Assembly: GCA_007124105.1 (NCBI GenBank)
Contig: SLFT01000321.1
Span: 1 to 5,723, forward strand
DNA from: Candidatus Hydrogenedentota bacterium
GTDB taxonomy: Bacteria; Hydrogenedentota; Hydrogenedentia; Hydrogenedentales; CAITNO01
Direction of reading: 5' to 3'
DNA length: 5,723 bases
Shown one piece after another: positions 1-5,538 of this stretch. The position numbers and the translations under genes were made by a program. Within the stretch, counting starts at the first letter, position 1, and the number at the start of each line of letters is the position of its first letter. Below the pieces are notes generated by a model. It did no database searches and was not told the DNA's origin. It saw only the letters and a list, made by a program, of their open reading frames with translations.

Positions 1-134
1 GTCGCTGCGCGGGTTGTCGCAACCGTTATATTGACGGTGATGAGATGGACCTCAAGGGAATCTTGAGCGACTGGCTTCTGGTCGGCTTGAGCGTTTTGGT
101 TCTCTTGTCGCTTGCTGCAATACGTCAGAGCTAA
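1..134 (+). CDS. C-terminal fragment of an unidentified membrane protein
   Basis: The 5' end lies outside the window. The frame starting at base 3 stays open for 43 codons and stops at TAA 132-134. The visible tail has a CxxC pair near its start (Cys-Ala-Gly-Cys), then a short charged stretch (RNRYIDGDEMDLKG), then a hydrophobic helix of about 17 residues (WLLVGLSVLVLLSLAAI) that ends three residues before the stop. This looks like a C-terminal membrane segment preceded by a possible metal-binding or redox CxxC on one side of the membrane. The frame choice is supported by this composition and by the strong same-strand terminator 40 bases after the stop. The family cannot be recognised from so short a tail, and I assign no function. 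The CxxC could be half of a zinc ribbon whose other half lies upstream, or it could be chance. Confidence 0.55.
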   Translation, partial: RCAGCRNRYIDGDEMDLKGILSDWLLVGLSVLVLLSLAAIRQS

Positions 135-173
135 ACGCGCAGTACCCCTGAGCGCCAACTGAAGATAATTCGT

Positions 174-214
174 GTGGATGTCGGTTGTTTTAACAACCGG
201 CATCCACTTTTTTT
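174..214 (+). terminator. Rho-independent terminator of the upstream gene
   Basis: Two 16-base arms (174-189 and 192-207) are complementary apart from one G-U wobble. The innermost bases must open to make the loop, which leaves a stem of about 14 bp with a TTTTAA-type loop. The 3' arm is followed at once by seven T residues (208-214). This is a textbook intrinsic terminator on the plus strand, 40 bases after the stop of the upstream gene. It separates that gene from dnaK, so dnaK needs its own promoter. There is no matching A-run on the 5' side, so it should act in one direction only. Confidence 0.92.
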
Positions 215-268
215 GCATTTGCGATCACTGGCGACAGCGCTTCCAACTGCCGTGATAATGTTCGTAAG

Positions 269-303
269 GTTGATTTTGTTGTGCTGCTATGTCGTAAATC
301 AAC
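269..303. repeat. Inverted repeat GTTGATTT-N19-AAATCAAC
   Basis: The perfect 8-base arms at 269-276 and 296-303 are separated by 19 bases, about 255 bases before the dnaK start. The spacing puts the arm centres 27 bases apart, between two and three helical turns, so a dimeric regulator binding both arms is possible. An RNA hairpin with a large loop is also possible. The arms do not match a regulator site that I recognise, and an 8-base match at this spacing may be chance. Confidence 0.35.
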
Positions 304-436
304 GGCAGGAGGTGTTTGAATGTGGGGCGCGTGTGTTCCAAGATGAAACGGGCATGCAAGGTCGCATGGCCATGGACAAGGGAACTGATTCTGTAAAGCA
401 TTATTTTCGTATGTGTTACAGTTCTTCCGACGCTAG

Positions 437-448
437 AGAGGCGCCTCT
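437..448. repeat. 12-base perfect palindrome in the dnaK leader
   Basis: AGAGGCGCCTCT is a perfect palindrome. It is flanked by CGC (431-433) and GCG (449-451), which can pair if three bases on one side bulge out. As DNA it has the symmetry of a small operator. As RNA it cannot form a tight hairpin, because it has no loop. Its right arm CCTCT can pair with the GGAGG of the dnaK Shine-Dalgarno (five pairs, one wobble). No known regulator is assigned. Confidence 0.3.
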
Positions 449-494
449 GCGCATTCGGCATGACCTATGCGTTGTGTAGGTAGCCCTGATGAAG

Positions 495-519
495 CGGCGC
501 GCATAATGCTGGCGCGCCG
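495..519 (+). promoter_or_regulatory. 8-9-8 inverted repeat before dnaK (possible operator or leader hairpin)
   Basis: CGGCGCGC (495-502) and GCGCGCCG (512-519) are perfect reverse complements separated by nine bases. The element ends 38 bases before the dnaK ATG. Its position and spacing resemble the CIRCE operator bound by HrcA before dnaK and groE operons, which has 9-base arms and a 9-base spacer, but the sequence is entirely different. It could bind another repressor, or form a stable GC-rich hairpin in the mRNA. The spacer contains an ATAAT, so a -10 box could lie inside the repeat. The inverted repeat is certain; its role is inference. Confidence 0.45.
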
Positions 520-541
520 ACCATGAGGCAAGACCAAACAC

Positions 542-550
542 AAAGGAGGT
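542..550 (+). promoter_or_regulatory. Strong Shine-Dalgarno of dnaK
   Basis: AAAGGAGGT is complementary to the 3' end of bacterial 16S rRNA over nine consecutive bases, and GGAGG lies eight bases before the ATG at 558. This fixes the dnaK start and predicts high translation. Confidence 0.9.
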
Positions 551-557
551 TGATAGC

Positions 558-2498
558 ATGTCTAAGACAATTGGCATAGACTTGGGTACCACGAATTCGT
601 GCGTGGCTGTACTCGAGGGCGGCGAGCCGGTGGTAATCACCAACCCGGAAGGCTCGCGCACCACGCCGTCGGTGGTGGCGTTTACCAAAGACGGAGAGCG
701 TCTTACCGGCGCCGCAGCCTGGCGGCAGGCGGTTACGAATCCTGAGAATACCATTTTCTCTATCAAACGATTCATGGGCCGTCGGTATGACGAAGCCCTT
801 GAAGACAGCAAGCGCATGCCTTTTTCCGTGACCCAGGCGAACAACGGCGATTGTCAGGTTGCAGCGCGTGGCAAAACATATCGTCCGCCCGAGATTTCCG
901 CCATGATCCTGCAAAAGTTGAAGGAAGCGGCGGAAGCGTATCTCGGTCAGAAGGTAACCAATGCGGTGATTACCGTGCCCGCCTATTTCAACGATTCGCA
1001 GCGTCAAGCCACCAAGGACGCCGGCCGCATTGCGGGCCTCGAAGTAGCCCGTATTATTAACGAGCCTACCGCTGCGGCACTGGCTTACGGCCTGGACAAG
1101 AAGAAAAACGAAAAGGTGGCGGTGTTCGACCTTGGCGGCGGCACTTTCGATATTTCGATTCTCGCCATAGACGAGGATAGTTTCGAGGTGCTCAGCACCA
1201 ATGGCGACACCCATCTTGGCGGCGATGACTTCGACGAAATTATCATTGATTGGCTGGCCAACGAATTCAAGCGCGAACAGGGCATTGACCTGCGCGCCGA
1301 CAAAATGGCGTTGCAACGGTTGAAGGAAGCGGCGGAAAAGGCGAAACGAGAACTTTCCTCCGCCATGCAGACGGATATAAATCTTCCGTTTATAACTGCG
1401 GACGCCAGTGGCCCGAAACATCTGAACTACATGTTGACCCGCGCCAAGCTCGAGCAACTGTGCGACGAGACGGTGATGCGCGTGAAGGGGCCGTGTCACA
1501 AGGCGCTTGAAGACGCTGGATTGCAGGCGTCGGACATTGACGAAGTCATCCTGGTGGGCGGCATGACGCGTATGCCGTCCGTGCAGCGCCTGGTAAAAGA
1601 GCTGTTCGGCAAGGAGCCTCATCGCGGTGTGAATCCCGACGAGGTTGTGGCTATTGGCGCGGCCATCCAGGGAGGCGTACTTTCAGGCGAGCTGAAAGAC
1701 GTTCTCTTGCTCGACGTGACGCCGCTCTCGCTTGGAATCGAGACCCTTGGCGGCGTGTTCACCAAACTTATCGAACGCAACACGACCATCCCGGTTTCCA
1801 AGCGCGAGATATTCAGCACGGCTGAAGACAACCAGAACGCCGTAACCGTGCATGTGTTGCAGGGCGAACGTGATATGGCCGCGGACAACCGTACGTTGGG
1901 TCGGTTTAACCTTGAAGGCATACCGCCGGCGCCGCGTGGCGTTCCGCAAGTCGAGGTAACCTTTGATATAGACGCGGACGGCATACTTCATGTATCCGCA
2001 AAAGACCTGGCGTCCGGCAAGGAACAACGCATTCGCATTGAAGCGTCTTCCGGACTTGATGAGAGCGATGTGGACCGCATGGTGCGAGACGCCGAGCGTC
2101 ACGCGGCCGAGGACAAGCAGCGCCGCGAAGCGATAGAAGCGCGCAATAGCGGCGACCAGTTCGCTTACGCAACCGAGCAGTTGTTGCGCGAACACGGCGA
2201 CAAGGTTGACGCGTCGGACAGGGCCGCTGTTGAGAAGAGTCTGGAACGGCTGCGCGATGCGTTAAAACGCAACGATACCGACGCTATTCGCAGGGAAACC
2301 GAAGCGGTCAAGCAGGCGTCCCATAAACTTTCGGAGGCGTTGTATCGCGCGAGCGCCGACCAGGCGCAACAGGCTGCCGGCGCCACGCACACCGCGCAAG
2401 CGGGACAAGGCAACAGTGATGCCTCATACTATGACGACGCCGCGGACAGCGACCCAAATACTGTGGATGCTGATTTTACCGTGGTAAACGACAACTAA
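558..2498 (+). CDS. dnaK: Molecular chaperone DnaK (Hsp70)
   Basis: This is a cytoplasmic ATP-dependent chaperone that binds exposed hydrophobic peptide segments and, with DnaJ and GrpE, cycles between open ATP and closed ADP states. The 646-residue protein is full length for the family. The ATPase domain (about 1-380) shows the phosphate-1 loop DLGTTNS (8-14), catalytic Lys70 in SIKRFMGRR, PAYFNDSQRQATKDAGRIAG (141-160), INEPTAAALAYG (167-178), the phosphate-2 loop DLGGGTFD (191-198) and the adenosine motif VGGMTRMP (333-340). The interdomain linker VLLLDVTPLS is at 382-391, the substrate-binding beta domain at about 392-500 (STAEDNQ, HVLQGER, NLEGIPPAPRG), and the helical lid follows to about 600. 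The tail is Ala/Gln/Gly-rich, then acidic, and ends in DADFTVVNDN, a common bacterial DnaK ending. The start is set by an ideal Shine-Dalgarno. The gene stands alone: no grpE, dnaJ or hrcA is visible here, and pbpC converges on it. Regulation may involve the leader repeats. Confidence 0.98.
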   Translation: MSKTIGIDLGTTNSCVAVLEGGEPVVITNPEGSRTTPSVVAFTKDGERLTGAAAWRQAVTNPENTIFSIKRFMGRRYDEALEDSKRMPFSVTQANNGDCQVAARGKTYRPPEISAMILQKLKEAAEAYLGQKVTNAVITVPAYFNDSQRQATKDAGRIAGLEVARIINEPTAAALAYGLDKKKNEKVAVFDLGGGTFDISILAIDEDSFEVLSTNGDTHLGGDDFDEIIIDWLANEFKREQGIDLRADKMALQRLKEAAEKAKRELSSAMQTDINLPFITADASGPKHLNYMLTRAKLEQLCDETVMRVKGPCHKALEDAGLQASDIDEVILVGGMTRMPSVQRLVKELFGKEPHRGVNPDEVVAIGAAIQGGVLSGELKDVLLLDVTPLSLGIETLGGVFTKLIERNTTIPVSKREIFSTAEDNQNAVTVHVLQGERDMAADNRTLGRFNLEGIPPAPRGVPQVEVTFDIDADGILHVSAKDLASGKEQRIRIEASSGLDESDVDRMVRDAERHAAEDKQRREAIEARNSGDQFAYATEQLLREHGDKVDASDRAAVEKSLERLRDALKRNDTDAIRRETEAVKQASHKLSEALYRASADQAQQAAGATHTAQAGQGNSDASYYDDAADSDPNTVDADFTVVNDN

Positions 2499-2507
2499 AG
2501 AAGAAAC

Positions 2508-2542
2508 GCCGGGTGCAGCGGCAGTTTGTTGTTGCGCCCGGC
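2508..2542. terminator. Hairpin between convergent dnaK and pbpC (possible terminator)
   Basis: The arms 2508-2519 and 2531-2542 form a 12-pair stem on the plus strand (two G-U wobbles, GCCGGG/CCCGGC at the base) with an 11-base loop, starting nine bases after the dnaK stop. No T-run follows it on the plus strand, so it may stabilise the 3' end or need Rho. On the minus strand the hairpin is followed by a T-rich stretch (CGTTTCTTCTTTAG), which would suit termination of pbpC 120 bases after its stop. There the two wobbles become A-C mismatches, so only the six GC-rich pairs at the base are solid. The rest of the gap, 2543-2661, shows nothing clear. Confidence 0.45.
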
Positions 2543-2661
2543 AACCTGTCTGGTAAGATACCGAATAGGGGAAAGCGCGAAGAGAATAATCCCAATCGGT
2601 TCGTTGCCGTCAATGGCGATAGGGTAAAGTCGTCTGCTTGCGACATCTATAGCAAGTCGAG

Positions 2662-4992
2662 TCATCCTGCAAGTACTGTGAATACGACAGCTGCTGTTTG
2701 CCCGTCTTCGCCCATGCAGGCAACCCGGTGCTCGCCGGGTGTAAGACCAAGGTACAGGGGGACATTATGTGCAGAACGTCCCAGGTATCGGTCATTGTGA
2801 TACCAGTGCAAAGACGTACTGTTATTGCTGGCGCTCAGTTGGATACGGTCGCCCCTGTCGTCTCCGGTAAGGATATATGTGGCGTTGTTGGCTGGGGCGA
2901 CAATATCGAGATGCTTATGACGCTGTGGTGCGACTGATTCGGGGTTGGCCTCTTTTTTCGTTGTTGTGTAGTGTTCTGCCGCCCAGGCGGGCGCGGTTCT
3001 CCGGGGAACCCTGGCAAGGTCCCATGTGTAAGGCGCTCCTGGCCAGTGCGTGTCCACGACGCCGTTGTTTCCGGGCCGGTGTACGTCGCAACGTCGGTGC
3101 AGATATTGGTTCTGAGGCAGCCAGGCCGTGAGAGCAGCGGGGCACCATTGGCTCTTTGGGAGTCCAGTCACAGCGCACACGGCAGTCTCGCGCAACGTGT
3201 GCCTTCGATGGGGCCAGTCGGGCGTGGACATTACAGGCAGCGACCGGAACACGCGCGACACCAGCGGCAGCGCCGCATGAGCGCCAATCAATCTGTTTGA
3301 GGGACGTCCGTCGTTATTGCCCAGCCACGCGCCCACCACATAATGGCGGTTGAACGCCACTGCCCAGGCATCGTGATAGCCCGTGGATGTACCCGTCTTC
3401 CAGGCCACTCGCGTGGTTCGATCGCCCGGACGCACCAGGTTGCTCAAAGTCTCCTCAGGGAAGGGTTGCTCGAGCATGTTCCATAATGCGAGCGCGACGC
3501 CTTCGGACAAGACCCGTTTCTTCGACGCTTCCGGCTGCCGGTTGTGCAATCGAAGCGGGGCGTGTTCGCCCAGACGCGCAAGAGCCAGATAGGCTTCAAC
3601 CAGTGATTCCAGGCGTACTTCACAGTTGCCGAGGACAAGTCCCAACCCATAGGCTTCCGCCGTGCGGTGCAGCGTGTCAAATCCGAGCTGTTTCATGAAG
3701 GTCATGGTCTCTGCCACTCCCACACGGCTTTGTACCTGTATGGCGGGCACGTTCAACGACCAACGCAGCGCTTCCGTTGCCGAGACCATGCCGCTGAATG
3801 TGCCGTCAAAATTGACTGGATTATACACGCCGTAATCAAGGGTGTTGTCAAGCAGTCCCTCTGTGGGATAAAGCCGATTTGTTTCGAGTGCGAGGGCATA
3901 CACGAACGGTTTCAGCGCGGAGCCTGGCGCGCGCGGCGCACGACACAGGTCTACTTGCCCTTGAATCACGTCGTTGTTGAAGTCGGCGGAGCCGACGCGG
4001 GCGAGCACCGTGCCGTTTTGCGTGTCCACAACCAATAACGCCGCGTTGGTTATCTGGTTGTCAAATTGTTTGAGATAGTGGGGCACAAACGTCTCAAGTC
4101 GCGCTTGCAATACGCCGTCCAAGGTAAGCCGCAACTCATTTCGCTCTTGTATACTATCCCGGAAGGCCATAGCGATATGGGGCGCATACGTTGGGTATTC
4201 GTGCCAACGCACACCCAGAGGCTGCGAAAGGGCGCGCTCATACTCGCCCGTCGCGATCATGTCCTCGCGCAACATGCGCCGCAATACATGGTCTCTGCGG
4301 CGCAGCGCCATCTCAGGGCGTCGCAACGGGTCAAAGGCGGTTGGCGCCTTGGGCAGTCCCGCGAGCGTTGCCGCTTCCGCCAGGGTCAGTTCCGCGCTGG
4401 ACTTGCCGAAATACCGACGCGCGGCGGCCTCCACGCCCACAAGATTACCGCCATAAGGCGCTTTGTTTAAGTAAGCCTCCAGAACATACGATTTACTTGC
4501 TGCATAGTCCAAACGTATCGCCAGCAGCGCCTGTTGCATCTTGCCGACGAGTGTGCGCGGCGTGGGGGTGCGCTGTTTTACCAATTGCATCGTTAGGGTT
4601 GACGCGCCAGACACATAGCGTCGCGCTTTCAGGTTGAGCCATGCCGCGCGCATGACGGCCCGCGCGTCCACACCGGCGTGTTGATAAAACCGCTTGTCTT
4701 CGGCGGCAAGCGTTGCTTGTTCCAGGAGAGGATTAATCTTGTCAAGCGATACGGGGAATCGCCATTGTTCGTTCCTGGTCAAAAACGAATATAGAATATC
4801 GCCGTCGCGGTCCAGCATTACCGGCGACGCCTCTTCGGCGAGATACGGCTGCACATCCAGGGGGTCCATAATTCGCGCAACCAAGCGCACAAGTGCGTGA
4901 TCGCCTTCCAGGACAAGTACAAGCGCCATGAACGCAACCAGTGGAACAGCGAAACGGAATGTGTGCAGTATGATAATTCTAATGGTCTTCAT
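2662..4992 (-). CDS. pbpC: Penicillin-binding protein 1C (bifunctional peptidoglycan glycosyltransferase/transpeptidase)
   Basis: This is a class A penicillin-binding protein anchored in the inner membrane and acting in the periplasm, where it polymerises lipid II and has a transpeptidase domain for cross-linking. The 776-residue length is close to E. coli PbpC. A membrane anchor lies at about 11-29. The glycosyltransferase 51 domain (about 56-220) has catalytic Glu98 in ATLAAEDKRFYQHAGVD, GASTLTMQLVKQ (129-140), the KMQQ variant (151-154), EAYLNKAPYGG (172-182) and EAATLAGLPKAPT (206-218). The transpeptidase domain (about 315-580) has the active-site Ser358-Ala-Leu-Lys361, Ser412-Leu-Asn414 and KTGTS (532-536). 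A segment with Cys606, Cys617 and Cys635 follows, as in many PbpC proteins, then a BiPBP_C (PF06832-like) domain at about 694-774. An in-frame TAA five codons upstream (5005-5007) makes this ATG the first possible ATG start. No clear Shine-Dalgarno precedes it, so expression may be modest. In E. coli, PbpC is dispensable and its transpeptidase activity is doubtful. Confidence 0.95.
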   Translation of the reverse strand: MKTIRIIILHTFRFAVPLVAFMALVLVLEGDHALVRLVARIMDPLDVQPYLAEEASPVMLDRDGDILYSFLTRNEQWRFPVSLDKINPLLEQATLAAEDKRFYQHAGVDARAVMRAAWLNLKARRYVSGASTLTMQLVKQRTPTPRTLVGKMQQALLAIRLDYAASKSYVLEAYLNKAPYGGNLVGVEAAARRYFGKSSAELTLAEAATLAGLPKAPTAFDPLRRPEMALRRRDHVLRRMLREDMIATGEYERALSQPLGVRWHEYPTYAPHIAMAFRDSIQERNELRLTLDGVLQARLETFVPHYLKQFDNQITNAALLVVDTQNGTVLARVGSADFNNDVIQGQVDLCRAPRAPGSALKPFVYALALETNRLYPTEGLLDNTLDYGVYNPVNFDGTFSGMVSATEALRWSLNVPAIQVQSRVGVAETMTFMKQLGFDTLHRTAEAYGLGLVLGNCEVRLESLVEAYLALARLGEHAPLRLHNRQPEASKKRVLSEGVALALWNMLEQPFPEETLSNLVRPGDRTTRVAWKTGTSTGYHDAWAVAFNRHYVVGAWLGNNDGRPSNRLIGAHAALPLVSRVFRSLPVMSTPDWPHRRHTLRETAVCAVTGLPKSQWCPAALTAWLPQNQYLHRRCDVHRPGNNGVVDTHWPGAPYTWDLARVPRRTAPAWAAEHYTTTKKEANPESVAPQRHKHLDIVAPANNATYILTGDDRGDRIQLSASNNSTSLHWYHNDRYLGRSAHNVPLYLGLTPGEHRVACMGEDGQTAAVVFTVLAG

Positions 4993-5050
4993 CTTAGAGC
5001 CAGCTTACTTGTGAGTACCGTATTGTGCCTCATTTCCGGTTGTTATTTCA

Positions 5051-5251
5051 TCATGCGGCACTCTGTTTTTCTTGCGTCTGCTCGAAGTCGCGTCTTTGCT
5101 GTATAAATTGTGCGAGAATAGCCCCTGGGGAGTTATCCGCGAGTAAATAGTTCAACGTATTCTGCAGACTGACGATAACCATGGCTTTCGATGGCGCGAT
5201 CAGATAACAGTTGCGCCAGCCGTTGATCATCACGTTTCTTGCCTGCGGCAT
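5051..5251 (-). pseudogene. Possible C-terminal remnant of a serine hydrolase (class C beta-lactamase family)
   Basis: On the minus strand, 66 codons before a TGA at 5051-5053 read like real protein, including NGWRNCYLIAPSKAMVIVSL followed by QNTLNYLL and a polar, Gln/Glu-rich end (QQRRDFEQTQEKQ). The pattern Gly-x-x-Asn-x-Tyr-x-Ile-x-Pro-Ser-x-x-Met-Val-Ile-Val resembles the last beta strands of class C beta-lactamase-like serine hydrolases, where the chain carries VIPSLDLVVVR-type text near its end. This assignment is from memory of the family and is tentative. Upstream the same frame becomes Pro/Arg/Gly-rich and unlike the family, and neither the internal ATG (5251) nor the TTG at 5353 has a ribosome binding site. 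The SxxK and YxN catalytic motifs are absent. I read it as the 3' end of a gene whose front was lost or frameshifted; it ends 58 bases before pbpC on the same strand. It could instead be an unrelated small protein or chance coding. Confidence 0.35.
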
Positions 5252-5458
5252 GCTTGCGGGGCTGGCGGGGCGACCAAGAGGTCGTTGCCCCTGCGCCCCA
5301 GGAGGAATTGACGACAGGCGACCTGCTGGTGGTTGTTTGCGCCGGCACAGCAATCAAGTCCATTACGCAGCAGGCGCCGCTCTAGCCGAGACACGGCGTA
5401 CTTTGTCTTTTGCACAAGTATGCAGTTTTCATGCATCCATGATGCCATGGCAATTTGG

Positions 5459-5474
5459 TTTATGCTATCATAAA
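5459..5474. repeat. Inverted repeat TTTATG-CTAT-CATAAA in a likely promoter region
   Basis: Perfect 6-base arms with a 4-base spacer, extendable by two G-T pairs, lie 64 bases before the ATG of the downstream gene. The segment is AT-rich and contains -10-like hexamers (TATCAT, CATAAA), so it could be an operator overlapping a promoter. No good -35 box is found at the right distance. The stem is too weak and lacks the T-run needed for a terminator. Confidence 0.3.
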
Positions 5475-5524
5475 TTTGCTGGAAACTCGGCATGGCCGAA
5501 CAACAGCGGAAGAACCAACCTCAT

Positions 5525-5530
5525 AGGAGA
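5525..5530 (+). promoter_or_regulatory. Shine-Dalgarno of the downstream secreted protein gene
   Basis: AGGAGA lies eight bases before the ATG at 5539, a good match at ideal spacing. It selects this ATG over the in-frame ATGs at codons 7, 8 and 14, which lie inside the signal peptide. Confidence 0.8.
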
Positions 5531-5538
5531 AGGCCCTC

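Larger units (their letters stand above)
215..557 (+). promoter_or_regulatory. dnaK promoter and 5' leader region (no gene)
   Basis: These 343 bases lie between the upstream terminator and the dnaK start and contain no convincing gene; the short open frames here have no recognisable protein character or good ribosome binding site. The dnaK promoter must be in this stretch, but I cannot place it firmly. Weak sigma-70-like candidates are TGGACA (373-378) with CATTAT (399-404), whose 20-base spacing is too long, and an isolated CATAAT (502-507) without a -35 box. No sigma-32 consensus (CTTGAA / CCCCAT) and no classical CIRCE element (TTAGCACTC-N9-GAGTGCTAA) is visible. Several inverted repeats are present and are listed separately. 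Confidence 0.6.
5252..5538. other. Intergenic region before the DUF1080-like gene
   Basis: No convincing intact gene is visible in these bases on either strand. The open frames here are short, overlap one another, lack good ribosome binding sites and are Arg/Pro/Gly-rich in a way typical of shadow frames. A plus-strand frame from TTG 5211 begins with a signal-like hydrophobic stretch, but it runs through the start of the next gene and has no recognisable domain. The stretch probably contains the promoter of the downstream gene, near the AT-rich segment 5451-5478, and perhaps decayed parts of the hydrolase remnant on the minus strand. Two small inverted repeats are seen: TCATG-CATC-CATGA (5429-5442) and TTTATG-CTAT-CATAAA (5459-5474). 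Confidence 0.5.

Noticed and set aside
365..374. Palindrome CATGGCCATG in the dnaK leader
   Set aside because: A ten-base palindrome is easily found by chance in several hundred bases, and nothing else marks it as a site.
174..479. A 101-codon plus-strand open frame before dnaK
   Set aside because: It begins inside the terminator stem, has no ribosome binding site, reads as low-quality protein text, and lies where the dnaK promoter must be.
465..1622. A 385-codon minus-strand open frame opposite dnaK
   Set aside because: It is the shadow of dnaK, whose plus-strand product matches Hsp70 end to end; its own sequence is Arg/His/Val-rich with no recognisable domain.
2645..2655. Short stem CTTGC/GCAAG (about 2636-2655) just after the pbpC stop
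   Set aside because: Only five pairs with a ten-base loop and no T-run; not enough for a terminator call.
2722..2743. Perfect 6-pair hairpin ACCCGG/CCGGGT as a possible terminator
   Set aside because: It lies within the coding sequence of the pbpC C-terminal domain and no T-run follows on either strand.
2513..2800. A plus-strand open frame after dnaK
   Set aside because: It starts inside the hairpin loop region, has no family resemblance, and overlaps the antisense of the conserved pbpC C-terminal domain.
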